A stretch of 64,000 nucleotides of DNA from Anaeramoeba flamelloides (GCA_027625915.1 JANTQA010000015.1:5299001-5363000), one strand, 5' to 3'. Positions 32,250 through 44,830 are shown, numbered from the stretch's first letter. The notes: generated by a model from the letters alone, not told the origin. Translations and numbers: made by a program.

Positions 32250-35200
32250 ATGTCCATTATGGATCAAAGCTGGGTAAAGGTGCAACAAAAGGCCTTTACC
32301 CGTTGGTGTAACGCACATCTTGGTAAAAGAGGAATTCAAATTAAGGATCTTCGAACAGGCTTCAAGACTGGTCTTAATCTAATTCAACTTCTGGAAGTAA
32401 TTGGTGATCATACGTTTGGGAGATATACCAAAAAACCAAGGATGGAAATCCAAATGAGAGAAAATTTGAAAATTGCTTTCAAATTTCTTGAGTCTAAAGT
32501 CAAATTAGTTGCTATTGGTTCAGGAGGTAAGCAAACAGAACCCAATTCTCTTTTTCTCACTTTCAAATTACAAAAACAAAAACAAAAACAAAAAATAACA
32601 ATTCGCCAACTTTTTTGTTGTGGAAATTTTTTTCACCTTTTTTCTTAAAAACAAATATTCAAAACAAAAACAAAAAATAAAATTAATAAAACAAAAAAAA
32701 AACAAACACCTTGAAACAAAATACGCGAACAAAACATTAAAATAATTCAACAAAACCAAATAGATGTATATGAAGGAAATTTAAAATTGATCCTTGGTAT
32801 GATCTGGACGATCATTCTTCGATTTGCGATTGCAGAAATCTCTGTTGAAGAATTGACTGCCAAGGAAGCACTTCTCTTGTGGTGTCAAAGGAAGACTGCA
32901 GACTATGACAATGTTGACGTTAAGGAATTTACATGGTCGTGGCAAGATGGGCTTGGATTCTGTGCGTTGATTCACAAGCACAGACCTGATTTGATTGACT
33001 ACGAAAGTTTGGATCCAAAGAACAAAGAGGAAAATTTAAATTTAGCGTTTGACATTGCAGAAAAGGAGTTAGGGTTACCAAAGTTCCTTGACGCAGAGGA
33101 TATGGTTGATGTTAAACCCGATGAAAGAGCTGTTATGACATACTTGGCTGAATATTTCAAATACTTTTCGAAGGGGCAAAAAGCAGAAAACGCGGGAAGA
33201 AGAATTGGCAAAATTGCGCAATTAGAAAAGGAAATTAATGAAATGAAGGAGGCATATGAAGACAAGGCTGGTCCCTTAAAGACATGGATCGAAAAGAAAA
33301 TCAAGGAAATTCCAGATTACGAATTCGATAACACACTGGAGGGAGTAGAAAAATTGATTAACGAATTCAAGGACTATGAGGACAATGAAAAGCCACCAAA
33401 ATTGCAAGAGAAAAACGAATTAGAAACACTATTAAATAATTTAAAAATCAAATTATCCAATAACAACAGGCCACCATATGATCCACCCGAAGGGCTAAGC
33501 AGCAATGACATCAACAAGTTGTGGGACGATTTAGAATCGAAGGAAAAGGATCGAACAGAGGACATGGACGAAGAATACCAGAGACAAAAGCTCATTAGGA
33601 AATTGGAAGAAGAATTTTACAGAAGAGCCAAGGCATTGGAAAGCTGGGCCGAAAAGAAGGAGGAATACTTGAATGCCAAGGAAGAAGTTGACACATTACA
33701 AAAGGCAAAAACCAAAATCAGAGTGTTTGAAGCATACAATAAGGAATATGAATTATCTCGAAACAGACTCAATCCATGCATTGATCTAGGAAAGCAAATT
33801 ATTGAATTAAAATCCAAGCAAAGTGACAAAATCCAAGAAAAAATGGACGAGCTTAACAAGAGATGGGACGAAGAATTACCAAAGCAGGCAGAACAAAAAA
33901 ATGAGCAATTACAAGAAGACTTGAAACGAGAATTGAAAAAGGAAGAACTAAGAAAGGAATTTGCCAAACAGGCAAGAGAATATAACAGATGGCACAAGGA
34001 TCAAATTGAAGTTGCCCAAGATCATATCTTTGGTGATGATTTGGAATCTGTCACGGAATTTAAAACAAATCTGGATGAAACCCAAGAAGAAATCACAACA
34101 CAATCCAAGGACAAAAAGGAAAAATTGGAAGACTTGGATAAGCAATTGACAGAATTAGGATCCACGGACAACAAATACTCTCCATTTACAATTGAAGATA
34201 TTCAAACCAAGCATGATCAGTTAATGAATTTGTTAAAGGAAAGAGAAGATGCCTACAATAAAGAATTGGAAAGACAGACGATCATGGAAAATAAAAGAAA
34301 GGAATTTGCTGAGCTGGCAAACGAATTGGCCGACTTGTTAGAAAAAATAAGAAAGGATATTAACAAACTTGAAGGAGAACCAGAGGATATGGTTTCTGGC
34401 TGTGAAGAAATTTATCAAGAGGGAAAGAAAATTGATGAATTAGTTGAAAAATTGAAAAAATGTGATGACGAACAAAAGGAATTGGGAATCAGATCCAATA
34501 GTCATACCAAATACACTTATCCAAAATTAAATGACAACGCTGAAGAATTAAAAGAATGGGCAGAAGAAACAATTGAATACTGGAAAGATGAAAAGGTCAA
34601 AAAGGAAAAGAGACAGGCATTTGCCGAATTGGCAAATGAATATGGACCACTCTTAGAAAAAATTAGAAAGGAAATTAACAAAGTCAAGGGGGAACCAGAA
34701 GAAGCACTCCCAAAGGTTGAAGAAATTTATCAAGAAGGGAAGGAAATTGATGAAAAATTGGAAGAGTTACAATCAGCTGATCAAGAATGTAAAGAACATA
34801 GCACTGGTGCAAATCCATATACCAAATATACCTTTGCACAATTAGAAGATGAGGCAGATGAATTAAAGGAATTCGGGGAAGAGACAATTGAAAATTGGAA
34901 ATTAGAAAAAGAAAAAAAAGACAAAAGAAAGGAATTTGCCGAATTAGCTGATGCCTATGGTGAATTATTAGACAAAATTAGAACTGATCTCAATAATTTG
35001 AAAGGAGAACCGGAAGACATGATCACAGGAATTGAAGAAATCTATCAAGAAGGTAAGGAACTCGATGAAAAATTGGAGGCATTGAAAAAGGTTGATGACG
35101 AATGTAAGGAATTACAAACTGGTGATAATCCATATACCAAACATACATATCCAAGATTAGAAAATTTATGTAAAGATTTAAAAAAATGGGCACAAAAAAA

Positions 35201-38200
35201 TTTAGAAAATTGGAAAGAAGAAAAAGTTAAAAAGGATAAAAGAAAAGAATTTGCCGAATTAGCTGATGCCTATGGTGAATTATTAGACAAAATTAGAACT
35301 GATATTAATGATGTGAAAGGAGAACCCGAAGATATGATCATTGGAATTGAAGAAATCTATCAAGAAGGAAAAGAAATTGATGAAAAAATGGAAGAATTGA
35401 AAAAGGTTGATGATGAACAAAAGGAATTAGGAATTAGATCCAATAAATATACCAAATACACTTATCCTAAATTAGCCAAAAATGAAAAAGATTTGAAAAA
35501 ATGGGCAGAAAAATTAATTGAAAATTGGAAAGAAGAAAAAGTCAAAAAAGATAAAAGAAAAGAATTTGCCGAAATAGCTGATGTATATGGTGAATTATTA
35601 GACAAAATCAGAGAAGATTTAAATAAATTAAAAGGAGAACCCGAAGAAATGATCACTGGAATTGAAGAAATCTATCAAGAAGGTAAGGAAATTGATGAAA
35701 AATTGGAAGAATTGAAAAAGGTTGATGACGAACAAAAGGAATTGAAAATTAGATCCAATAAATATACCAAATATACTTATCGTAAATTAGATAGAAATGC
35801 CAAGGAATTGAAAAAATATGCAGAAAAATTAATTGAAGATTGGAAAGATGAAAAGCTCAAAAAGGATAAAAGAAAGGCATTTGCCGAATTGGCTAATGTA
35901 TATGGACCATTCTTGGAAAAAATTAGAAAGGAAATCAATGCAGTCAAGGGAGAACCCGAAGAGGCACTTCCCAAGGTTGAAGAAATTTATGGAGAAGGAA
36001 AGGAAATTGATGAAAAATTGGAAGAATTGAGATCAGCTGATCAAGAATGCCACGAACATAGCACTGGTGCAAATCCATATACCAAATATACCTTCCCACA
36101 ATTAGAAGATGAGGCTGATGAATTAAAGGAATTTGGGGAAGAAACAATTGAAAATTGGAAAGATGAACAAGTTAAAAAAGATAAAAGACAAGCATTTGCG
36201 GAATTGGCTAATGTATATGGACCATTCTTAGAAAAAATTAGAAAGGAAATCAATGCAGTCAAGGGAGAACCCGAAGAGGCACTTCCCAAGGTTGAAGAAA
36301 TTTATGGAGAAGGAAAGGGAATTGATGAAAAATTGGAAGAATTACAAAAAGCTGATCAAGAATGCCACGAAAATAACACTGGTGCAAATCCATATACCAA
36401 ATACACCTTTTCACAATTAAATGATGAATCGTTTGAATTAAAAAAATGGTCTGAAAAGACAATTGAAAATTGGAAAGAAGAAAAAGTTAAAAAAGAAAAA
36501 AGATTAGAATTTGCCCCTTTAGCTGACTCATTTGGTGAATTATTAGACAAAATTAGAACTGAAATCAATGATGTGAAGGGAGAACCTGAAGACATGGTTT
36601 CTGGAATTGAAGAAATCTATAAAGAAGGAAAGGAAATTGATGAAAAATTGGAGGAATTGAAAAAGATTGATCACGAACAAAAGGAATTAGGAATCAGATC
36701 CAATAAATATACCAAATACACTTATCCCAAATTAGCGAAAAGTGCAAATGATTTACAAAAATGGGCATTAAAATTAATTGAAACATGGAAGGTAGAAAAA
36801 GTTAAAAAAAACAAAAGACAAGTCTTTGCCGGATTGGCAGATGAATATGCTGAATTCTTAGCTGAAATTAGAGAAAAATTAAATAGTGTGAAAGGAGAAC
36901 CAGAGGATGCCTTAGAATTGGTTATCAAAGTATATAAAGAAGGAAAGGAAATTGATGAAAAATTGGAAGAATTGAAAAAGGTTGATGATGAACAAAAGGA
37001 AAACAAAATCAGATCCAATAAATATACCAAACATACCTTTGGAAGTTTAAAACTAGATGCCAAGGAATTGAAAGAATATGCAGAAAAATTAATTGAAGAT
37101 TGGAAAGATGAAAAGGTCAAAAAGGAAAAGAGACAGGCATTTGCCAAATTGGCTAATGAATACGCACCATTCTTATCCAAGATGAGAAAGGAAATCAATG
37201 CAGTCAAGGGGGAACCAGAAGATGCACTCCCAAAGGCAGAAAAAGCTTATGGAGAGGGGAAGGAAATTGATGAAAAATTGGAAAAATTGAGATCAGCTGA
37301 TCATGAATGCCAAGAACACAACACTGGTACAAATCCATATACCAAATATACCTTCCCACAATTAGAAGATGAGGCAAGTGGGTTAAAGGAATTTGGAGAA
37401 GAGACAATTGAAAATTGGAAACAAGAAATCGTTAAAAAAACCAAAAGACAGGAATTTGCCGAATTAGCTGATGCCTTTGGTGATTACTTAAAAAAAACGA
37501 GAACTGATATTAATAAAATCAAAGGGGAACCCGAAGAAATGATCACTGGAATTGAAGAAATTTATCAAGAAGGTAAAGAAATTGATGAAAAATTGGAGGC
37601 ATTGAGAAAAGTTGATGATGAAAGCAAGGAATTACAAACTGGTGAAAATCCATATACCAAATACACCTTTGCTAGTTTAGAGGATTATGCCAAAAATTTA
37701 AAAGAATGGGCAGAAAAATTAATTGAGACTTGGAAAGAAGAAAAAGTTAAAAAGGATAAAAGAAAAGAATTTGCCGAATTAGCTGACGCCTATGGTGATT
37801 TCCTTGGTAAAATTAGAACTGATCTTAAAAATTTAACAGGAGAACCTGAAGACATGATCACTGGAATTGAAGAAATCTATCAAGAAGGAAAGGAACTTGA
37901 TGAAAAAATGGAAGCATTGAAAAAGGTTGATGATGAACAAAAGGAATTAGGAATCAGATCCAATAAATATACCAAATACACCTTTGGCTATTTAGTTAAA
38001 AGTACTCAAAATTTGAAAAAATGGGCAGAAAAGACCTTAAAACATTGGAACAAAGAAAAAGTTAAAAAAGATAAAAGACAGGAATTTGCAGAATTAGCTG
38101 ATGCCCACTTCAAATTCTTGGAAGAAAAAAGAGAGAGTATCAATAATTTAACAGGAGAACCCGAAGAAATGATCACTGGAATTGAAGAAATCTATCAAGA

Positions 38201-39833
38201 AGGTAAGGAACTTGACGAAAAATTGGGAGCATTGGAAAAGGTTGATGACGAACAAAAGGAATTAGGAATCAGATCCAATAAATATACCAAATATACCTAT
38301 GGCTATTTGAAAAAAAGTACAAAGGAATTCAAGAAATTTGCAGAAAAATACCTGAAGGAATGGAAAGAAGAAAAAGTTAAAAAGGACAAAAGAAAGGAAT
38401 ATGCCGAGCTAGCTGATGAATATGCAGAATACTTGGATGAAATTACCAATAAAATTACATCCATTGAAGGAGAACCTGAAGACCGATTTGAAAAGTTGAC
38501 CGAAGAATATAAGGAAGGGAAGGAAATCAATGAAAAGTTGGAACCCGTCAAGCAATCCGACGACCAGTGTAGAGAATTGCAAACAGGGAATAACCCATAT
38601 ACCAAGAATCCATTTGGGAAGATTGTTAAAAGGAACCAACGGGTGCACCAAATTTGTCAAAACTTGAACAATTCTGCTAAGGAGGACATCGATTTGAAAG
38701 AAAAATCCATCCAACAGGAAAAGGAAAATAAGGAAGCTGCAAGAATTGAAAACCTCTTGGTCGAATATTACGACGCCGCACAAAAATTCAAACTGTGGGG
38801 CAATAACTTTAATGATCTCTTAACTGCACCGATCATTGCAGAATCGCCCGAGGAAGTTAAGGAACTGATCAAACAATACAACAAATTCTGCCAAGAAAAG
38901 GAAGAAACACAAACGGGCAAGCTCGAGGAACTCAGAAAGTCCTCAGAGGAATTAATTGAAGCCGGTGTTGAAGATTTCCTTGGGTTGCCCATTGAAGAAC
39001 TCAACACAGCGTGGGAATTGATCGAATCCGCCGTTGGTAACAAAAAAACAGAATTAGATGAAGCACTTGCTGTGCAGGAAAAGAACGAAGAGCTTTGCCA
39101 AAGATTTGCCGACCAGGCAGAGGAATTACAAAACCACCTTAAGGAACAGCAAGAGATCGCGAACAAAGAGGGGTCAGGATCCATCAACGAGCAAATTGAA
39201 ACAGTCAAAAAGCAATTGGCCCAAGTTGGGGAGAAAAAAGAAGTCCTCGAACAACTCAAGGAATTGGATAAGGCAATTGCCGAGAGGAATGTCGAAAACA
39301 AAAAAACTAACATAACCATCCCTAATTTAACAATCCTCTACGAAACCGTCTTGGAGGCACTCAACAAAAAAATCAACGCCCTCGAGGCCGAAAAATTGAT
39401 CAAGGAAGGATCCAAAGTCAGTAAAGAGCAACTGGACGAATTCAAGCAAATGTTCGAATTGTTTGACAAAAAGAAGAAAGGCGGATTGTTCCCATACGAA
39501 TTCTCCGCCGTACTTAACTCATTGGGCGACGACTTGAGTGAAGAAGACTTGAAAAAGGTCTTTGACAAATATGATGAAGACAAATCGGGCACCATTGAGT
39601 TCAATGAGTTCGTGGAATTCATGACATCCAGAGTCGAAGATTCAGATACCCTCGAACAGTCACTCGAATCGTGGAAAATTATCGCCAAGGATAAGGATTT
39701 CGTCACAGAACAAGACATGCAAATGGCTGGAATGAAAAAGGAAGAAATCGAATTCTTGAAAGAAGAAATGCCTGAAGTTGAAGGTGGATATGATTATAAG
39801 GCTTGGTGCCCTACAGTTTATGGAAAAAATTAA
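32250..39833 (+). CDS. giant alpha-actinin-like protein, two exons
   Basis: Exons are 32250-32526 and 32764-39833 (intron 237 bp, GTAAGC...ATAG), 2448 residues. CH1 (about 8-110) starts WVKVQQKAFTRWCNAHL, and the intron lies inside it, joining AIGSG to DVYEGNLKLILGMIW. CH2 (about 115-225) includes ALLLWCQRKTADY and WQDGLGFCALIHKHRPDLID. After it comes QKAENAGRRIGKI, the alpha-actinin hallmark after CH2. Then helical spectrin-like sequence to 602, 14 tandem 105-residue repeats (603-2072), more coiled coil, and a calmodulin-like end from about 2312. There the first EF loop (DKKKKGGLFPYE) has lost its ligands and the second (DEDKSGTIEFNE) is canonical. It should cross-link F-actin in a Ca2+-sensitive way. 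Usual alpha-actinins are about 900 residues with four spectrin repeats. ATGs at 32250 and 32259 are both possible starts. Stop is TAA. Confidence 0.92.
34293..38702 (+). repeat. 14 in-register 315-bp coding repeats of the alpha-actinin rod
   Basis: Each unit begins with codons for KR and is exactly 105 codons. Unit starts checked directly are 34293, 34608, 34923, 35238 and 38388. The shared pattern is KR-x-FAELA near the start, GEPE in the middle, EGKEIDEKLE, then YTKYT, and NWK-x-EK-x-KK at the end. Units 2, 6 and 10 (and the front of 7) are one subtype, with EEALPKVEEIY and STGANPYTKYT; the others are MITGIEEIYQEG types. Thus a block of four units (1260 bp) has itself been repeated. Unit 14 is the most diverged. 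Confidence 0.95.
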
Positions 39834-40399
39834 ACTTTATTTTTTATCTTTTAATTAATTTTTTATTATCTTTTATAACTGTTCTATGATGGTTTTGGAA
39901 TAACTTTTTTTTTCTGAAAAATAAAGATTATTAAATTAATTTTTTTTTTTTGAAATTTTTATAAGCACTTTTTCTTAAACATTTAATGGTGATCGTGATG
40001 ATATATATATATATTATTGTGTTCTAAATTTTAAAGTTTAATTGTTATTAAAGGTTAAAAGATTTTTGTTCTCTCTTATTTTAAATTATACTGAAATTTT
40101 CTATTTCATAAGGGGTCTTTTAGGAAGATAAAAAAAACTTTTTAATCTGTGAATTTGACATTCTTCCCTGATTAAAAATATTAAAATTATAGAAGATTTT
40201 TTTTAATAATATTTTTACTCATAGAACCTTTTCAAGGCTCTAATGATCTTTTATATTATTTAAATTTTTAACATGATCTAGTTTTTTATGAAATTGAAGG
40301 GGTGAATAACAAAGATGATTTATAAAAAAAATCTTCGGTTGTCTTGAAAAGAATTTAAATTGTATATCAAAAAGAGGGAAATTCTTGAAAAAAACCATT
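39834..40399. other. 3' flank of the alpha-actinin-like gene
   Basis: No gene. AATAAA-type signals lie at about 39919-39925. A short (AT)n run lies at about 40001-40014. Confidence 0.35.
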
Positions 40400-40912
40400 C
40401 CAAAAATTGGACACAACCAAAATATAAAATAATGAAAAATATTACCAATTGATTGTGTTTTATCCAAACCCAATATAAAACCACATTTTAGTTACTTAGT
40501 ATTAATATTTTTATTAGTAATTTATTTACACCCAAATAAAAGAAAAAAATATAAAACCAAAAAATAAAAATTGGTGTGTCTAAAATGATGAAACTATTAG
40601 ATCAAAAAATACTATTGGTAGATTTTATTGAAATTTTACAAACAATTATGAATAAATGAATAGATACTATCTACCAATTGTATGTGAATTTTCTATTTAA
40701 TAAACTCAACACAAAATTCTATCAACCATTATAAAAAATGTACAGATCAAATGAAAATTATTATGTAATTGGAAAAAAAGAAGATGAAAAAAAAAAAAAA
40801 AACGATAAAAAATGGAAATAGTTTGTAACAAAAAAATTATTTCTGAAATTAATCTAAAAAATACAGTATTGGTATTATTTCAACGGTACCAATTATGTCC
40901 AAAATTTTGAAA
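40400..40912 (+). mobile_element. member B of the ~515-bp inverted-repeat family
   Basis: Left end CAAAAATTGGACACAACC, right end ATGTCCAAAATTTTGAAATT, approximately inverse. Collinear with 23232-23743 across 513 bp, including the internal word TGGTGTGTCTAAAATGATG at about 40573 and the block before it (ATATAAAACCACATTTTAGT). Confidence 0.65.
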
Positions 40913-42239
40913 TTATGTTTATAATATACATGGGCCACATTTTTGAGTAGATCATTGGACTTAAACTTATTAAACCATAGTAAAAAAAGATTTTTTACCA
41001 CCCTTTGATAAAAATTTGCAGATTATTTGAGAAAAAAAAAAATTATCAAGAAAAATGAAAAACAAAATTTTTTTAAAACATTTTAAATTAAAATCACAAA
41101 AAAAATTCACCAAAATAATACAAAAATAACTATACCATTTTGTTAACCAACTTTTAAAAAAATCACCAATACAACAATTATTTAACCTCAATTGAAAAAA
41201 ATAAATCAAAAAATCACACTGAGGATAATCATTGAGCCCTAATTATAAATTCTTATTATTAACCCTTTTAATCAATATTATTTTTTTTTATCTTTTATTC
41301 CTTTTTTGTTATTTTTAGAAAATGGAGTAAAAGGAAAATTTTCTTGCATTATTTTTCTTTTTATATCAATAAAGGTAATATATAATCCAAAAAAAATATT
41401 ATTTTTATTTATTTATGTTCTTGATTAAATTTGATTTTCAAATAGATAATTATAAAAATCAATCTAAAAATCTTTGAATTTATTCCTTAACTTAAAATAC
41501 AATATTTTAAATAACTAATTTTTAACAAAATGATATGAACTTAGATACCTGAATTATTATTCAATTTATTGGAGAATAGTATTTACTAATTTTTAATTAC
41601 CTAAAATTTCAATATTAATTATATAATTTTATTTACCCGTAATAAAAAGTCACAAAATAATATTATTGGTAAAGAAATTTAATAAATAAAATTTTCTGAA
41701 AAAATATTTATTTGGATTGTTCTCAAAATTTTAATATAAAAGATTTTAAATGATATAGATGAAAAGATTGAATAATAATTGTAATAAACCATTTAGTTTC
41801 TTTTTTCATGAAGTTTATTGGGTTAAATAACCAGACTGGGTGAAAAAAAATGATAAAGCTCAAATAAATGTAAAAAAAAACAAAATTAACAGCCAAAGGT
41901 CAAGCCAACAATCCTCGAAGTTAGAAGTTTTCATTAATAACATTTTTGTGCAAAATCAGAATATAAAATTTTACTTTATACTATTTTATTACTTTATTTT
42001 TTTCACTTTTTTGCATATCTCTTCCATATAACCAAAGTACCACTTTTCAAATTTCTTTTATGAATAGAATCTGTGACTATAACAATTATCATACTTTGAA
42101 AAACCCAATCATACCATGCACTTGATATCCATTAACATATTTTTATTTTCAGTGTAATAAGATTGAGAAAAAAAAACTGAGTAAATGAATCAAACAGATT
42201 GATAGTCATCAAAAAAAAAAAAAAAAACATCAATTATTA
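40913..42239. other. non-coding stretch
   Basis: Very A/T-rich. Open frames at 40970-41209 (minus) and 41840-42031 (plus) look random. Nothing else seen. Confidence 0.4.
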
Positions 42240-42620
42240 TTGATTTCTTCTTTTTTTTATCTGATTTTTTTTTGCAAATTTTTGTTTTACTTTTTCTTAT
42301 TTTTTTTGCAAACGATCAAGTGAAAAAAAATGTATTTCGAAAAGACTGAATAATCACTTAGAAAATTTAGACTATGTAATGTCTTCTTAAATGAATTTAA
42401 TTATTAACAAAAAATCTTATTGTTGAAATTTTTTTAAAGTGAAAGTTCAGTAATAAAAAATCAGTAATCTTATTTCAAAAATTGTGAAGAATTTTATTTA
42501 GTTTTTGGTTTAATTTTTTAATTTTTCAAATATCAGGTTTTTATGTGTTTTAGAATGATTTAAAAGTGAATTATTAATCAAATTTAATTATTAGTTATTT
42601 TTGAATACTAAAGTATATGT
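42240..42620. repeat. dispersed repeat, copy 1 of a pair (other at 63590-64000)
   Basis: Matches 63590-64000 in the same orientation. Both contain GTGAAAGTTCAGTAATAAAA, then TTTAGTTTTTGGTTT, ATATCAGG and GAATGATTTAAAA, in order and at similar spacing, ending near AATACTAAAG. The second copy continues to the window edge, so the full repeat is longer than seen here. Confidence 0.7.
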
Positions 42621-43327
42621 ATATTCAATTAAATACTTCGGGTGAGTCACAATTTTTGGAATGGAGTTTATAAATAAAATAACTTGTTGATTAATTATAA
42701 AAATTTCAGTTTTAATACGTATAAAGATAACCATAATTAACAAACTTTTGACTTTCAAATATGAAAGAATCCAATATTTCAGAACATTTGTTGTTAAAAA
42801 AAATATCAAAACAATAAATAAGTATTTGTATCTATTTATTACAATTCAAACTTTAATTTTTTTTTAATTTTGTAACAAAAACCACCTTAATTTGCAATTA
42901 AATAATGTTTTTAAAATTAACAAAATAAAAAGAAAAAATGTAAAAATAAACTGAATTATTTCTAAAAAATCAAGATCAAAAAATTATTTTTTTAATATTT
43001 GTAAAGAAATAAATAAAAAATACAAAACAAAAATAATTCCAATTTACTTTCTTATTTAAATAAAAAAAAAAAAAAAGTAAAAATAAAAAAAATGTAACAG
43101 AAAAAAAAAAGTTTAGTTCGAAAAACAAACAATAAAGTAAAATTGTATACTAATAAACTTCATTTGTTTAGTTTGTATTTTTTTTTTTTTTTTGCTTGCT
43201 TATTTACTTGCTTATTTGACAATTTGTTCATTTGTTTTTTTTTTTTTAAAAAGAAAAAAAAAATAATACAAATATAGGATACAAAAATGAATTTTTTTTC
43301 ATAGAGATATTAAAATTCAAAAATAAA
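42621..43327. other. non-coding stretch with A/T homopolymers
   Basis: 3' flank of the Lys-rich gene. It has runs of 12-17 A or T, for example near 43060 and 43180. No gene. Confidence 0.4.
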
Positions 43328-44830
43328 TTAAAGAAATTCAAGAAATTGATCTGTTTCGAATTGACTTTGCAACCAAAAAAATTGTGAATCTTCAACAAAT
43401 ACAAAAGGATCGCGAACAAGAAAGAAACCATCTTCAAACTCTTGTAATCCAATTTCTTGGTTTGGCTGTTGATTAAGGTTTAGGTTTGGGTTTAAGTTTT
43501 GTTGGTTGAAAACTGAAATGGTTTCTTCAGTTTCAGCCTTATTAATATTAAAAAAGGGATTTTGTGTTGGCTCTTCCTCTTTGTTTTTGTTTTGGTTTTC
43601 TTTTTGTTCTTCCCCCCGTTCCTTTTCTCGTTTGCTTTTCAATTGTTCCACACTTTCATGTTCCTGCTGTTGAATTGCTTTTTTCAATGGATTTTTTATT
43701 TTGGTACAACTATTACTGATTTGTGAAGAATCACCGAGAAACTGTTCATTATTTAAAGGATCAACCTTAGAATAAAATCTTTTTCTTTTTGAAATTGCTT
43801 GCTTTTTATTATTTGTATTTGTGATTTTTGAAAGATTTAAATTATAAATCGCTTTGCTTTGATCCTTTTTCTTTTTCTTTTTCTTTTTTTTTTTCTTTTT
43901 CTTTTTGTGATCGTTTTTGTTTTTCATTTTTTTCTTTTTCTTTTTCTTCTTTTTTTTCTTTTCTTTTCTTTTTTTTTCAATTTTGATCATTGGTAGATTT
44001 TTTGCAGTTTTGATTATTGCATTTTCTTTTGCTGTTTTTCTGGTTTGATTATTTGTTATCGTGATGATTTTTTTATTGAAAATTTTCTGATTTTGTTTTT
44101 GTTCCAATATTTGATCATTTTTTGAGATCCGAGTTTTGATTTTGGTATTTTTTTTTTTATTCCTTTTTGTTTCTTTTTTTAATTTCACTTTTAGATTTCC
44201 TTTTGAGTTTCCCTTTGCATTACCCTTACCCTTACCATTACCCTTACCATTACCATTACCATTACCATTACCCTTACCATTACCATTTTTGTTTCTGTAA
44301 ATATTCCTATTTTCGTGCTCATTTTGATTAAAAGTTTCATTTAAATTGACGCCCTTTGTGTTATTATCATTCTTTAGATTATCACTCATAATATTCCTTG
44401 GAATTTTTCTTTTTTGCTTTAAAGCCGTTTTTTTTTTCGGTTTTCTTTTTTTCTTGAGCTCCTGATCGGTCCGTGTCCCAAAAACTAACCATTCCCGGTT
44501 ATAATTCGAGACATTATGCAAACCAAACGCACTCCGAAAAAAAGTTGCTAACCCCCTCTGGATCGATTTCTTTGGCTTGTCTAAAACCTTTACCAAGTCT
44601 GTTAAGCATTCACGCTTAATTCGGACAAGGTCAGGCTTTGGCACGGTGTTTGATCCCCCATCCTCGGGGTTACTTTGTAAGTGTTCCAGTTCCAGGCCAT
44701 GGACACCATTTGGCTTCCATTTGATTAAGAATTCCAATCGTTCACGAAATGATCCTTGATCTTCAAATTTTGGTTTCTTCTCGGAAAACTTTTGGCTCAC
44801 CAGAGCTGGTAACGATTCGGGTTGTTTCAT
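43328..44830 (-). CDS. orphan Lys-rich protein with a compact N-terminal domain
   Basis: I do not recognise the family. This is a single exon of 500 residues. Residues about 20-120 look folded: RERLEFLIKWKPNGVHGL, then RIKRECLTDLVKVL, KPKKSIQRGLATFFRSAFGL and NYNREWLVFGTR, alternating helices with Trp and aromatic residues and no low complexity. Residues 125-430 are disordered and basic: a Gly-Asn/Gly-Lys repeat at about 183-212 and a Lys run at about 285-322 broken only by a few other residues. The last 75 residues are acidic and aromatic (EDGFFLVRDPFVFVEDSQFF), like an activation region. The basic middle suggests nuclear location and nucleic-acid binding; this is inference from composition only. 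Start is the first ATG, at 44830; stop is TAA. Confidence 0.75.
   Translation of the reverse strand: MKQPESLPALVSQKFSEKKPKFEDQGSFRERLEFLIKWKPNGVHGLELEHLQSNPEDGGSNTVPKPDLVRIKRECLTDLVKVLDKPKKSIQRGLATFFRSAFGLHNVSNYNREWLVFGTRTDQELKKKRKPKKKTALKQKRKIPRNIMSDNLKNDNNTKGVNLNETFNQNEHENRNIYRNKNGNGKGNGNGNGNGKGNGKGKGNAKGNSKGNLKVKLKKETKRNKKKNTKIKTRISKNDQILEQKQNQKIFNKKIITITNNQTRKTAKENAIIKTAKNLPMIKIEKKRKEKKKKKKKKKKKMKNKNDHKKKKKKKKKKKKKKDQSKAIYNLNLSKITNTNNKKQAISKRKRFYSKVDPLNNEQFLGDSSQISNSCTKIKNPLKKAIQQQEHESVEQLKSKREKERGEEQKENQNKNKEEEPTQNPFFNINKAETEETISVFNQQNLNPNLNLNQQPNQEIGLQEFEDGFFLVRDPFVFVEDSQFFWLQSQFETDQFLEFL

Noticed and set aside
33374-39718. Many antisense open frames, Leu/Ser-rich, up to about 180 codons
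   Set aside because: They are shadows of the Lys/Glu-rich actinin repeats and recur every 315 bp with the sense repeat.
32250-39833. Bacterial or viral origin of the long repeat protein
   Set aside because: CH1-CH2 plus the calmodulin-like end and a GT-AG intron inside CH1 make it a eukaryotic alpha-actinin. Codon use matches the neighbouring genes.
44215-44290. Satellite or telomere-like CCATTACC array
   Set aside because: It is the reverse strand of Gly-Asn/Gly-Lys codon repeats inside the 500-residue gene, in frame throughout.
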